Positions 37,040 through 50,295 of a stretch of DNA of 64,000 bases are shown piece by piece. The notes beneath the pieces are model-generated. The model was not told where the DNA came from. It ran no database searches and worked only from the letters and a program-made list of their open reading frames with translations. The position numbers and the translations under genes were made by a program. This DNA comes from Mugil cephalus. Taxonomy: Eukaryota > Chordata > Actinopteri > Mugiliformes > Mugilidae. Location of the stretch: contig NC_061779.1 of NCBI RefSeq assembly GCF_022458985.1, positions 19,575,001-19,639,000 on the forward strand. The letters are read 5' to 3'. Each line of letters opens with the position of its first letter. Within the stretch, counting starts at the first letter, position 1.

Positions 37040-39507
37040 TCACCTTTCTTGGTATAAAATGTTTATTACACTGCTGTGTCCCTTTGTGTTCGGTAGCAGT
37101 TAGACACAGTCGTGGGTTATCTATTTGGTGATTTATTTATGTGAACTAGTCAGAGAAACATATGAGTGGCTAACATTCTGAACATGTAACGGCTTAGGTT
37201 GATGCTGAGCATCTCACTTAGAGTAGAATGTTTTTGTTACCTCCCGAGACCGGACAAAACATCTCCGGAGCCATGTTGAAAGACAATGTCCCGATGAAAT
37301 GTTTTAGGTCTCCTTTCTATATTTTCTGTCTGATGAGGACTCAACCCGCACAGCTTAACTGCTGTAGGTCTAAGCGTTTATACGGTTTCTCTTTCCTCAT
37401 CCCAAACATTAATGGAGATCAGGGATGCCTTCACGACTGAGCAGAGCTTTATGCCAAGTTACACTTAACCTTAAGACTTGGTGACACACCCACCAACCTG
37501 TTTAAGCCCCTTAGACAGTGAGTCACAAATCCTCCATAACCTCAGCCAATGACATGTTCGACCTTCATCATGACTGGGGCCGCCTGACCAACAGCTCTGT
37601 TAGCAATACAATGCAAATGAACACCAATTGTTCCTTTATAAGGAGCAATCTATATCCCATATTGGTAATAAATAATTGTAACCAATTAGCCATAATAGAA
37701 AATGTAAAAAACAAACAAAAAATCATTAAACCCCCCCTCGCTGTCAGCAATAATGTACAGAAGCTTAATCAGAGGGATGACACTGTATGTGAAATTGCAG
37801 CGGGCCAGCCAGATGAGCACGGGGTAATTACTGAGGCGCATCGCAGACGTTTCGGCTCTGGTCTGCGTTTGAGAAGAAGGTTAAGTCAATGAAATGGACC
37901 TATAGCATTTCTGGTTTATTGAACTCACGCTAAAAGGATCTCCAAAGATTTATGTGTCAGCTTTCTGAGAGGTAGGAAGTTACATGAAAACTGTTGATCA
38001 CTATTGATGACTTCGACTGCCAACAGGTGAAGAGCAAGAGTTCAAATTACTTTATTCAACCAACAGTTCAACCAAAGGATTTTGGATCCAATATGTGGCA
38101 CTTTGGACTGTCAAATAAATGAAACTGTAGAATAGAATAAAATAGAATCATCTAGGGACACAATTGATTAACCTGCTAATTTTGTTATCAATCAATCAAT
38201 CAATAGCTAGGTCCATCATTGTTCATATAAGTGCTATATAGCGTCTTTCATTAATCCAGCCAGTATTCAGAGATGTCTCATTGTCTCATCTGTAGACAAA
38301 GAAAAGCAGCATATCTTAAAACTCAGAAGCTGAACTTGTTGGTCATTAGGGCTTAAAACCATTCAAAAACAGACTGATTTATAGAATAGCTTCAGCATGA
38401 TTGTTAGTCGGCTGGAAGCTTAACTTTGTTCCAGCTCTACAGCCAAGGATAAAAAATGATTCCCCTCGTGGCCAGCTCTCATTTAGCTGCCCAGACATAC
38501 TCTCCCTGGTATCCATAAAATGCTGCCCTTTCTTTTGGGGGAAAAGCATCCAAAGTGCCGGTGTGTGAGGACCAGGTAGCCAGAAGGTGGGTACAGTGGG
38601 GAGAGGGGGGGGGTCTGGCCCAATCTTGCATCTGGAGCTGGTAATCTGGCAGCTGCCAAGCTTGCGCAGAATTTGCATGCACATGTTGCGTGTCTTCTGA
38701 AAGTTAACAGGAAACAGCGCTAATAGCTCGACGTTGACTATAATCATAGGGATTATTGAGCCTTGCCTTCGCATTCCACCTCTTTGTTTCACGAAGCTTT
38801 AAGTGGAACCGAACAGAATTGTGGTCAAGTGCTGTAAGTGGGGTCTGCCGGTGTCATCTTTGGTTATCAGCAATAATATTTAAATTTGCTGAGTTGTTAG
38901 AGCTAGTTAATTCCCATTCCAATAGCTAAAGTTTAATTGCGTGTGCACCCCCAGCAGATTTATGCCGTCGCTTTCAGGGCCGGAGATACAGGATGTGTCC
39001 AACTAAAATAATTGGACCGAAGATCAGCAGTGGTTCTAAATTACACTCTCTTGTCCTCTCTCCAGCTGACTTCCTATTCCCAGAGTACGAACAGCAGCAG
39101 CAAACAGGGAGGAGAGATTCTTAGCAACCGGACAAAGGAAATTTAATTAGTCCCCAATGCTGCATAAGTGGGAAAAATCTGATATGTTAGAGAACATGTC
39201 GCTGTTCAAGGCTCAGTGCTGTGTGTCTTGACTTGTAATAAAGAAAAAAAGGTCTGTTTTTATCGCTAATAATGTAATACAGTAGTCACGGGCAGCAAGT
39301 TAAAAATCTTCATTTAGCCTCTGACATACAGTAGCAGGGTCAAACATGCGATTCCCTCAAGAGACACATGAGGAAATCTTCCCCGTGTTTATTTATAAAA
39401 ATGTTACAACTCGGTTTTGTGATGTTTTCTGTTTTGTTGAAAACAGTCTTGACTCTGGCCTGATGTGATGTGGTACCGTAAATCGTATCGGCTCAACCTT
39501 CTTCCCA

Positions 39508-39556
39508 TATTTACTAAAAAAATAAAAATAAAAATAAAATAAAATAAATAAATAAA
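39508..39556. repeat. (AAAATA)n A-rich low-complexity repeat
   Basis: Repeated AAAATA, AAATA and AATA units, containing fortuitous AATAAA strings. Confidence 0.85.
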
Positions 39557-39698
39557 AGAGAGAATGGGAAGGAGGAAGCACACATCTGTTCCAGTCTCTC
39601 CAGGTTGTCATGGTAACAGTTGCCTTACAGTTGAATACCCACCTGTACACAGATGCTTTGTAGTGGTTGATACCTCACGTTTTGGGTGTGGTGGTGGT

Positions 39699-39744
39699 GA
39701 TAATGATGATGATGACGATGATGATGATGATGATGATGATGATG
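39699..39744. repeat. (GAT)n trinucleotide repeat
   Basis: About 14 GAT/ATG units with one GAC interruption. An open frame reading it as poly-Asp has no other protein features. Confidence 0.95.
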
Positions 39745-39850
39745 TGCACCACGTTCTGTCTACGTATTTACTACTAGATAGGATGTTCAGTACCGTTTTC
39801 AGTTGGATTGTTATTGCACTTGTTGACTTTGTATTGTCACGACAGGGAGA

Positions 39851-39856
39851 AATAAA
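39851..39856 (+). promoter_or_regulatory. Polyadenylation signal (candidate, shisal1)
   Basis: AATAAA followed by GTTTTATC and then a GT-rich stretch (CAGTGTG, TATGTGTC) 20-40 nt downstream, the usual arrangement for cleavage and polyadenylation. Confidence 0.45.
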
Positions 39857-39879
39857 GTTTTATCTTTTCCAGTGTGTTT

Positions 39880-42800
39880 AAATCCCTATGTGTCAAGTTC
39901 TCTTTGGAAAAAAAAAAAAAAATATATTTTTTTTAGTCCTTTGAAGCCAGGTTTCTATGGAAGCCTGAATCAGACCGTATTTAATAAAAGGTTAACAGAG
40001 AGGTGTAGATTAGCACTGAAAGTCTCCATAAAACAAACTGATTAAAAATGTACTTTCTTCTTTTTGTCACTAGCTCCACAGTTTTTTAAATATATTTTAG
40101 GATCTTCTTAAACATTTAACTATTCATTCATTTCCATTTAGCCAATGTAAATAACTGTACTCAGCATTTACTATTGTAGCTATATAGGCCTGTAGCTAAT
40201 GACAGTCAGCAGCTGGTTGAAACAAACCATCCTCCTGCTATATAATTATTTTAAATAAAACTTAAAACGAATATCCTTCTCCATACCTATATATGCAGTA
40301 TGGCATACATTATACTACAACTACATGTCCCACTTGAAAAGGCTGGCTTGTTTACCAGTTAACCAGTTAACCAGTTAATGGTTTATGTTAGAAAGACAAC
40401 AAGCAGCTCTTTTGTTCTTGGGCTACAGTGTTAACTCCAGTTTTAAAAGAATGGTAAGGAAAATGTAAGATCAAATTTTCCTGAAATGATCAAAGTAAGT
40501 TTAAAGTATTGCTGTCTGCTAAAAGCAAACTTACACAAATATCTAAATCTGAAAATGTCTCGTCTGCTTCATGACAGCCGGGCTCCACAGTGCAAACATT
40601 TCACCAACATGCCAGGGAAAGATTACTACGCATGAATATGAAAAATTATTTGGGCACACCTTTGGCGGGGTCACTACACTACCAACACCTCGACTCGCAA
40701 AACACATGGGTTTACTTTGCTATGACTAACTCTCTCCAGGGAAAGAGAGGGTGTTGTGCAAAACATTCAGACAGCAGCAATTTTTGCCGTTTTGACCATC
40801 ATGTTTGCAGATCAAATAATAATATGCAGCGCAGCAGGTCATGTTTGTCATCAGTGATTAACAATCATGGTGGCAGGCCAAAATAAAACGTGTCTGTTGT
40901 CAGGTTTGTCTGCCCTCTTGAAGCTTCTGTGAGGTACAGCAACCGATTGCACTGCATCGCGTCAATTCCTGTAGTTGTATTCTTCTGTTAAGCTTCCATT
41001 CATATCTTATCACTCATTTAACATCCTAACGTTTGTATCAAATAGCTCATTAAAATAAGGAACCTCAGCAAGCGTGCTATAATAACAATATTATGTATTT
41101 ATGCAACATTCAGATAAGCAACAGATTGAACACAGCATTGGCATACACCCACGATAAAAAGACAGGAGAGAGGCAAAAACATATACATACAGCGACATGA
41201 TACTCAGTACTAAGTCTGCTTGGCAAGCACGAATGAAAGAATGTGGGAAACTGGTGTTTTTCAGTGTAAATTTACCAAGTCAATATAAGAGCAGATGGCT
41301 GCTATTGTTACCAATATATCATATAATATATAGCAGCATCCTGGATACAATGGGCTTTCTCAGTTTAACTTTTAATTACATAAACTACTGTACTTTGCCA
41401 ACCATTTAAATCTAAGGGGAAAAGAAGTTAGCGCATCTTTCATGTGTAAGTTTTTGGAAAATAAATAAGCACATCAAACTTAAATGGGGAGTATGCTTGT
41501 TCGACAAAACTGACTTTAACGTGCAAAGAAATTTTGACTGGTCTGCATTCCTATTTGTAATGGCTATGATGTATGATTAGAAGAGGCTTTTTTTTTAAGC
41601 TGAAGAGGGGTTTTAATAACTAACAAAGTGAAATATAATTAACTCCTTCATTCTTTGGACAAACGGATTAAAGTTTAAAAGAAAATATGCCGTAAATCTA
41701 TGTTATCGATTATCCTGCACAGTTTGTGACTTGAGTGATAAACCCGTAAAGCCTTTTGTCAGTGTCCGGGTTTTATATGGCTCAGAATGAACCATGTGTG
41801 CTTTTTATAATAAATCAATACACCGGGAGATGGAGCGTCCGGCCATAAGGCAGTGACCTTCGCGAGCTGGCAGAGTCGTGCCCAGCACTGGCTGGCATTG
41901 AAACATCATTAAAGGAATGAGCTGACGCTGGAAAACAGACAGCATCGGACCATGTCAGAGCTCAACACCTCGCTTCAAATCAGACACCTGCTGCTGTTGC
42001 CCACCTCCAAAAAAAGGCAACAGAGAAGTTTGTTACCACATTGTCAAAGTCCCTTTGAGCTTCCCTAATAAGCTCTGACTTGTACTTCTACCCAACTCTC
42101 ATCCTCCTCTGTCAATCACGCTGCTTCTTCACCCTGCCATTTTTTCCCTACTCACTCCATCTACGTCCTCCTCCATCCTAAGTGCCAGTAACCAACACTC
42201 TTCCCATCTCCGCTTATAAAAAAACGACTGGTGCCATCCATCACCATTTAAAAGCCATTGTCTGGATTTCCACATCCTGCTGTTATTGAAGAGCCTCAGA
42301 TACATCCTGCCAACATTTATCTATTAAAACTCCATTAGGCCTCAATTCTCCAACGGCCCGTTTGCTTAGGCCGGATCTTCTGCGCCAATGACATTACACT
42401 AACATCCATCTGGAGCTGGAGATATTAATGTCACCCTTCACATCAGTCCATTTACATGAGCTTCTTTGAGTGTTCCAGTTATACTCGAGCGGTTAGGCAC
42501 ATCCAAGCCAAACAAGAAAAGCATCCCGGACATATTTTTGACACTACCGTGGGAAATGACAACTACAAATAGATATGTCTGCAAAATTCTGCGTTACACA
42601 ATACCAGGATGGAGCCTTTAATCTTTTGCACACCTCATTTGTTGTTCCAAAACTGTGAGCAAATAAACTGGATCAAATAAACTGACCCGAGACCAGCCAG
42701 AGTGGTGGTCTCAGCCCTGTTTGCAAATGCTCCCTAGAGCAGTTCATTTGCAGTGTGACCACACGTAACCCGAGGACCGACACAACTACTATTTATAAGC

Positions 42801-44078
42801 TTATAATCATATAACCGGGCTTTACAGATGCCTTTTGGAACAGAAAGTGTCAAGTGAATAGGTCACGGTATGCCTCCAGGACATCTTTTCAGCAGCAGTG
42901 CAGCACATCAGCGTATACATTATATCGCTAAATGGTTGAACAGTGGTAGGTAGGTACTCGCTGGTGATGCTCCACTTTCAGTTCTTCTGTTTGTTTGGAA
43001 AACTGTTTGCATAGTGTCGAGGGGATAAGAACTTTGTCTCAAATTGTGGTTAAATGTATCATCGTGGCCATCGTGACGGCCACACAAATGCACCGAAACA
43101 ATGCAATATTTAGCTGTAAGAATGTAACTGCATCAGTCTCATATAACATCATATAACATAACCTTTAGTGTTTAACTATGTGGACAAATGTGGAGAAAAC
43201 CCTTATGATATTATATTTTGTATTCTATATTCATTGATTTATTCACTGGTCTTACATTATGTAACAGTTTGACAAAATTATTGATGGATACTGGTAAGTT
43301 TAAGCTCAGCTTCATTATGTAAATAAAAATTATCTACAGATTACTTATTTATCTTATTTTATATAGAATTATATTATCTAAATTGTTTATCTACAGGAAG
43401 CTAAACATAACATGATGGTGGCAGAGCGTACAGTGACGCAAGCATAAACACACTGCTCTGTGTTGAAACATTTCTAATTCTCAGCTAAACATAAAATGTG
43501 ACAACGTAAAACAAAAGCTCCCCGTGAAGCCAGTGTTACAGGATGCAATTATGCAAATAGTCTGCGTACAGTCATGTTTACATCCTGAGAGCCAGCAACG
43601 TTTTCAACCGCACCACTGGATTTCAGTGAGCCCCGGAAACAACAACCAAATAGGGAGCATACGGCAAACAATTCAGCCGCTAAGAATATACTTAAAAATG
43701 GGCATTGATACTTCAAAGTTATGTAAATCAGCAGCATGAAAGCGTGACAGTGCAAGGGCGAACCGTCAACCAAATAAATAAATAATGTCACTGCCTTCAA
43801 AAAGTAAACTAACAATTGATATTAATGAGATCACCAGCAGCATTAAAGAAGAAGCATCCAAAACAACAAGCAGGAAAATGAGTGAAATAAAACAGACAGT
43901 ATTATTGAGCCTGTGGCTAGGACACAAAAAGTTGTGTACTTCATAGAAATTTCCACTTAATTGGGAGTATCAGAAAAGGAGGGCACTCAGTGACAGAGTA
44001 AACACAACCCCCACATGAAGGCCTTAATACAAATGAAAAGAAAAAAGCACAAGTCAAGCAGATAGCTCATAAAAACGT
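39880..44078. other. Non-coding stretch between the two genes
   Basis: AT-rich unique DNA. A short tandem repeat of TTAACCAG (three copies, about 40357-40378) is visible. No exon, RNA gene or mobile element recognised. Confidence 0.5.
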
Positions 44079-44080
44079 AC

Positions 44081-44300
44081 CTGTGGGAAGCAAAGCAGCC
44101 ACGATGACAAGACGGCGGTAAAGGTCAGCTTCCGGTTGAGACTGGTGTTTAGAAGTGACAGGGGATGGAAAACCTTGTACCCTGCGGCAGGTAGGAGCAC
44201 CACAAACATTTTTTAGTCCATTAAACCGGCCCGAGTCAAGACTTTAGCTCTCTACTAGCTTGGCTGTGAAATGCTACATTAGCAAGTAAACTGCAGAGAA
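44081..44300 (-). other. Orphan candidate first exon
   Basis: On the minus strand a CpG-rich block ends in a strong donor, CCCACAG|GTACGT, with GT at 44080-44079. The only long frame starts at ATG 44209-44207 and stays open 43 codons to the donor (from MFVVLLPAAGYK to LLCFPQ). I do not recognise the protein and two tiny uORFs precede it, so the exon may be non-coding. No matching downstream exon was found between 40 and 44 kb. It may belong to a long non-coding RNA or an unrecognised small gene. Confidence 0.35.
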
Positions 44301-44314
44301 ATTGAAGCCAAGCG

Positions 44315-44382
44315 CGAGGGAGTGGGCGGGGCTTGACAGTTTAAAAAGACCGCCACAGAGGCTACGCCCCGCCCCTTCCGCT
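44315..44382. promoter_or_regulatory. GC-box promoter, possibly bidirectional
   Basis: Two Sp1-type GC boxes in opposite orientation (GTGGGCGGGGC at about 44321-44331 and CCCCGCCCC at about 44367-44375) lie 40 bp apart within an otherwise AT-rich 10-kb region. CGGAAG-type ETS sequence is adjacent on the minus strand. The layout is typical of a TATA-less vertebrate promoter. Both recognised genes have their 5' ends far away. Confidence 0.45.
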
Positions 44383-44598
44383 TGACGATATGTTTTTTGC
44401 GGAAAAAAAATATGTATATGCACTGTTTAATGGTGATGGACAAATTATTAGTATTTTTTATTGAATTGTAGAATTGATTAAACATATGACGTTAGTCAAT
44501 ATAAAAGATACATTTCCAAGTTAGGAAAGTTGTAGTGTATAGTAAAACTGTTCAAATCTATGTGTTTACAAAGACTACACATCCAAAAGCCTGGTTCT

Positions 44599-44665
<67 letters not shown>
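44599..44665. repeat. (GATA)n microsatellite
   Basis: Sixty-seven bases of perfect GATA, nearly 17 units. Likely highly polymorphic. Confidence 0.97.
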
Positions 44666-46159
44666 TGGACACTAATATCGGTTGGTTTATTGTAGAAAAT
44701 AAAATTGCCTTTAAAATCTACTTCCGTTGCAACTTACAGCTTACAGTGCTGATAAAAACACAAAAAATTCACATGATGATTGCTGCAGCTGCTCAGGTGT
44801 TACATCAGTATATTGTTTGGATCGATGTGTGTTTCCAGCACAGCAGCTCTCCTACTCTACAGTTCGATCTGAAGCTCGGTGCAGCACCTTGCACCAGCTG
44901 CAATCTCTCCTGGACTGTTATACCATATTACAGAATGAGGGGCTGTATCTTCAAGACTGAGGAAGGCACAAGTCTGAAAAGTCAGGTCATGTTTTCATGC
45001 TGGCATTGGAAAGAGCGAGGAAATGACGTCAGAGGTAATCGGTTTATCCTCATAACAATGTTTGTGACTTTACAAGAACATACTCTGCTTCAGTGTAATG
45101 ATACACGATGCATAGAGACTTCCCTGGTGGATTTTGTCTCATCTATCGTGCGCCTCTCTGTCTGCCAGTGACCTCCCACTTGAAAAGACTCCCGTGTTTG
45201 GTATTATCTGCTAAAGCCTCAGCTCACTATAAATACTGAGGACAGGTCAAAGTCAGAGGACAACTTACCCCCAGGAGAATGTGCAGCTCGTAGCTTATAA
45301 AATGAGCATAAACAAAACTTAGTTCAAATCCCTTTTCATTATTGGTCACAGCAGTGAAGAGAGAGCATGGACATTCAATGTGATTTATTTTCTCCAAAAT
45401 ATCAAGCTCACTCTCGGGAGGCAATAATGTAATGTGCTATTTTTGGTCAAATTCAAATACCAGCAAAGATAGATTTCTTTAAAAAAAAAAAAAAAAGAAA
45501 AAAGTATGCTACTCTGATTTTTAAAAGGATCGTGTATAAAATTATATGTTAAAAGTTAAACGTTTTTGGTGTTTGTTCAATGGATGTAATGAAATACATA
45601 CAATCTAGTCAATTTCATTTTATTCTTGCAGCATTTTTGCATCATTTATTTTTAAATACTCTTAAGAACAATGGGGGATCTTGCTTTTATTGCAACTAGT
45701 AATTTCCCCCCTGTGGTTTTTCATACACACCTCCTCCCCCGCCTCCAGCTCTTCAATGATTACACTTGAAACATAATCATAACCTGCTTAATGATTCTTG
45801 AGTGCAGCAGCACACGTGAAATGCTTCTTCTTCTTGTTTTAATTTCGATGCAGGAGTCATTGTAAGTAGGGAAACTGGCAGTGACGGAGGCAGCAGGTGT
45901 CACTGGTGCAGAACAGTTCTCTAACTGGGTAATGTGGGCCCACAGAGGTCGTAGTGGTTCAACCAAGGCACCAGAAGATGTGATGTTTCCAGTGTCAAAC
46001 CCTTGAATGCATTCCTCCAGCTGCTCATTTATTAGCGGCAACTGAAAAATGAAATGCCAAAAGTGCAAAAGATTCCCAACATTAAAGCATAAATAAACAC
46101 GGCTACAGGCTGGCAAACACAAATTTGAAATTGAAATGATATTAAGGCTTAAGAGTTAT

Positions 46160-46375
46160 CCATAATTAAGGGTGCGGATAATTGGATGGCATCACGGGTC
46201 GCTAGCTTTCTGCCTTGGTGTCACCCGCCTGGCTCAGCTCTACTCACACTCCACCTCTTTGATTATTTTTGAATTAGCTGGGGGATACCAAGATGGTGAT
46301 GGCCAGATCCACCACGTTGAGCTTCAAAACCACGGCACAGAAAACGTCCGGGTGTCGTCCATTTTTTATCAGTGC
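46160..46375. mobile_element. Non-autonomous DNA-transposon-like fragment (candidate)
   Basis: Strings such as GGGGATACCAAGATGGTGATGG, AGCTTCAAAACCACGGCAC and CGTCCGGGTGTCGTCCATTT resemble a short repeat that I recall from many fish genomes. No inverted repeats or duplication can be delimited here. Confidence 0.35.
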
Positions 46376-48416
46376 TCATCAATAATAATAATAAGAAGAA
46401 GAATCTGGAAACAAAGACCGACAAACAACAATGTATCATCCTCTACTGGCCAACTGTCACTGTTGTTCAGCTTGGATTTAGTTTGATGGGTTTAAACTGA
46501 GTTGTCTAGTGTGACTAAAGGACAGTAGACGATAACAGTCTCAATAGTAAGCAGTTGGACACCTTTAAATATGCTCCAACTTCCAGTTATGTCTTTTACA
46601 ATGTTTGAATCTCTCAATCCAGTGGGTCCAAAACCTCCACATGATGCAGATACTGGCCAATTATTCAACATGCAGCTTTAGCCGTTTTATGCCGTTTTTT
46701 TTCCATGTTCTCATGTGGGAACCCAGAAGAACATCATAAGGAGGAACAGCAATAACTTCAAATAAAAATGAATCTAAAACCACAATAGAAAAATACTTTC
46801 ATCATATTTGGCTGAGTGCAAAGTATCAGTTGCTGAGGTAAACATGTGCTGATACAAACCTTACCTAAGCAGCAGAATAACTTTTTTTAATTTTTTATTC
46901 AAAGTGATGCTGCTCTCTTGGCTCTGTTCTCCTTTTCATGCACAGAGAGATGCATCTGTTCGCTGTGACAAGTGAGGCAGATATTACTCATGTTTCCTGT
47001 CAACTTGTTGGCTGGAGTCCGACAACTATTTGTCCGCTGGCTTTCAGAGAGACAGAATTTGTTATCCTCAAAGTCAGTTTATGAGAAATTCTCTGCTGTG
47101 ATGACTCCAGGCATTAAATATTACCACAGGAAAGCCTAGGAAATATCATTTAAACATTTCACAGTCCTTAGTTATTACAAAATGTGTATTCCTGTTTCCT
47201 ATTATACAGTACCTGTTATATTGTTGAAGAGGTCAGGGCTGATGGTGATGTGTGTAATTATTTAAACATTTATGCTAGAATTTATCCTTGTTTATACTAA
47301 TGGATTAGAAAGGCCAAGCTGTGACCTTTTCTTTGATACACACACGGTGGCCAAAAGACGTTAATCTTCCTTGACTTTCTATCACGTTGTTGGGTGTCAC
47401 ACAAACCAACACAACTGCATGTCAAAGGCACCAGTGTTTAACCGTACCTGCAGACGGAGGCTTGTGATCCATCCATTTCGTTACAGTAAGAAATAAAACA
47501 CACTATAACAGAGCCGTTGTATGATTAAGTCATAAAAAAAAGACGTACCTACTAGTGCACAGAAAATAAGACAGCTAGGAATGAGGGAGTGACCACTAGC
47601 CATTTTAGAGGAAATAGATGTTGTAGAAACTATAAAATAATTACTGTATGCAATAGATTGTTATTCAAACAGTGTAAGTTCCTGCTTGCTGCATGCACGT
47701 TTTCCCTTTTTATTAAAATAACTTAATTCTCAATTTCACTTCTCTTGTTCAGTGTTACCCTCTTATTCTTGTCTTATTTTCCTGCTCTACACCTAAATCA
47801 GCATGACATGTATCATAAAATGGTACATGTTGCTCTGGAAACATTCACATGATGTTGAATGATTCATTAATGCAACTCAAAGAAGACATGAATACATATG
47901 AATCTATTAAAAGACATTCATTTAATGATGAAGACGTGCACACAGACATGTCTCAAACAAAGCTGCTCGCACCATAAACAAGCAGTAAAGGAATCAGGTT
48001 TTTACATGTATATGTATGCATGTATATACGTATATAGTCATACGTGCATATAATTCTGTACATGCTATTTTCAGAAAGGCGGAGTTATCTTAGTGCAAAT
48101 CTTTCACTACCTTGAACGGACGCTTGAAGCAAGTTCTGAACCATTTATTTCAACTAGTTTTACTTCGGTAGTTTTTTCCCTAAAAATATCTGAACTTTTA
48201 GTCCCTGTGGACTGTCCCTGATCTTGTTCCGACTGACTACGAAATAAACAAACATTTGGCGGATGTGAATGTTCGGTATATTTGATAAACATGCAGATAC
48301 TTTTTTGAGATGAATACAGAGGCTAAGGAAGTGAAGTGGTTAAATATTTCAAAGCAGGCGGTGGTAAAGCTCAGTACATTTGGTGCTAATCATTGCTGTA
48401 AGTTTAATTGGTTATA

Positions 48417-48488
48417 CTGCTACCAGTCAAAAGTTTGGACGCATCTTCTCTTTGAATTGAATGAGAAAGCGTGTTCAAACTTTTAAAG
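48417..48488. mobile_element. Tc1 end-to-end remnant (two inverted repeats only)
   Basis: CCAGTCAAAAGTTTGGACGC followed by ATCTTCTC on the left is faced, after about 10 bp, by GAATGAGAAAGCGTGTTCAAA and CTTTT on the right. These are the two terminal inverted repeats of a fish Tc1 element with the whole interior deleted, leaving a 70-bp imperfect palindrome. It has no coding capacity. Confidence 0.65.
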
Positions 48489-50199
48489 TGTGTGTTTTTT
48501 TTGTTTTTTCAAAACACAGCAGTGCGTTCTACTTTATTAAAGGATCAGAATTCGTGTTTCATCAAGCAAATCTAATTTACAGTCAGGATGAGAAGTTTAA
48601 GGGCTGTACATTTCAAAAGAGAATAAAAAGCTATTTGGATTTCGTAATACAAATAACAATAGCCTCTTGATGATGAGCAACACACGCCTCACTGCCTCTG
48701 CCTCTGGTGTCTCTCGCTATACAGCAGCCACGTTTCCATCTGACTGCCAGGCAAATTTTATGCAAACTTTTTGAAATGTCAGGGGAAATAAAATGTGAAT
48801 TAGGAGCTTTTTCCATCATCTTGCTGGAAGCAAATAAATTGGCTTCCTGAATGTCAACAAACACATCTGCAGGGGAAACTGGAGGGAATACAAAAAAGTG
48901 TGAAAGTGGTTATTGTTACTGTTTGGTGTGGCAGAAATTTCATGCTTTAACCTCGAGACAGAGCAAAGGAACACACTCAGTAATTAGCACGACTCAAAAA
49001 AATTAAAAAAAATTTATAAAAAATCCATAAGACTAAAAAAAAAAACAGGGAGGTGATGCTAGACAGATGTTACAATTAGGAACTTCTAAATATAAAAATA
49101 ATATATGTCATTTTATAATGTAAAAATGATGGGTACAGATATTACAGCTCTGTGTAAAACAAGGGACAAATAAATGTATTTTCCCAGCTGACTTTTTATG
49201 TTTAACACTTGGCAAAATGTGCTTTGTTGTAACTCTATTTATTGTCTCTCACTGCGCGCTGCACACGCCAAACAATTGGGTACACTGAATTGAGAGCAAT
49301 TCAGTTGAAAAAGAAAGAGGTCACAGATTGTCAGCGGGAACACATGATGAAGTGGAGAAAGAAAATCACTTTATTTGTTGAAAAGCGACAGTCAAAGGCA
49401 GGGGAGTGGCTTTAGCAAAAAATGAAAAGTGCCATATTCCAGCATTGTCAGGCTGAAAAGAAAAGGTATAGTAAGGAAAAGAAAAAACACCAAGGGGACT
49501 GACAGCCCTATACTGATATCTACACAAGCTAAATATGCACCAAAACAAAGCACGCAACATGTTGTTTAAGTTGTCAATTAAGATTTAATTATCCTTAAAC
49601 TGTCAATAAGATGGGAACAAACGATAGCTTCAACATATTACTTGCGTGTAAACACTGGCATTGTTACTAATGAGTGTGTCGAGTGCTGTTGAGTTGTTTT
49701 TGAGTGCTGGTTCCTGTTATCTCTGTCGGATATGATAAAGTGGGAACTATTAAAGCAAGTGTGGAGATCTGAGAAGCGACAACGTCCCCACAAGTCAGAG
49801 GCAACATGAAAGTAAGCGGTTAGATGATCAGACAGGCTGTAAAGGAGCCAGTAGATTCATCAAATGATGTGAGCTTGCACACTTGAATTGCTGTCGCAGC
49901 TCCTTGCAAAGGAAACTTTGCAATTTAGGACGTTTGTCTTTAAACTGGGATGGATATTTATCTACATTTTGGGTAATATTTTCACTGTCACCCTTGATTT
50001 TCCGTTTGCAAGAGGTTTGCCTTCATTGATCTCGACAGCTGAGAGAGGTTGGGTTTGCATTGACGTACATGGATCAACTGCTTCATTCATGTTTTCCCAT
50101 TAGCATCTGAGTCGGGTGTAAACGGTCATAGATGATAACACCCAAAGCTGTTTGCCATCACGGTTGCCTTCATCTCCTCAAAAAATTTCAGCTGTGTCA
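48489..50199. other. Non-coding DNA, nothing firm
   Basis: AT-rich unique sequence with A runs near 49000-49050. On the minus strand, AATAAA-type signals lie near 49370 and 49240 and could end a long parvg 3' UTR. Nothing else supported. Confidence 0.45.
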
Positions 50200-50204
50200 C
50201 TTTG

Positions 50205-50240
50205 GAATTTCTCCTTGAAGGGATCAATAAAGGTATATTG
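50205..50240 (+). mobile_element. Retroposon 3' tail fragment
   Basis: GAATTTCTCCTTGAAGGGAT followed by CAATAAAGG matches the tail motif common to fish SINEs and LINEs (compare GTGGGATCAATA at the end of the SINE at 6634). Only the tail is recognisable. A pentanucleotide repeat follows 56 bp later. Confidence 0.4.
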
Positions 50241-50295
50241 TGTGGTATAAAATGTATTCCACACCAAATATCACATTTTGACGTAACACAGGACC

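Larger units (their letters stand above)
44383..48416. other. Non-coding stretch downstream of parvg
   Basis: Contains the GATA repeat, a transposon-like fragment (46160-46375), an A-rich run near 45480 and otherwise unique DNA. A 168-codon and a 120-codon open frame lie here but neither shows recognisable protein features. Confidence 0.45.

Noticed and set aside
39564..39881. Open frame with a poly-Asp run
   Set aside because: The Asp run is the (GAT)n microsatellite; the rest has no protein features and ends over a poly(A) signal.
44665..45171. Longest open frame in the window (168 codons, + strand)
   Set aside because: A frame of this length is expected about once or twice by chance in 64 kb read six ways. 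No domain, signal peptide or splice context was recognised, and it begins at the edge of the GATA repeat. A second frame overlaps it.
45760..46122. Minus-strand open frame with a strong acceptor (TTTTTCAG before 46041) and possible donor AAGCAG|GTTATG at 45784
   Set aside because: The 90 codons after the acceptor look protein-like, but I recognise no family. Partner exons could not be phased (weak candidates at about 48240 and 48870 on the same strand), so chance cannot be excluded.
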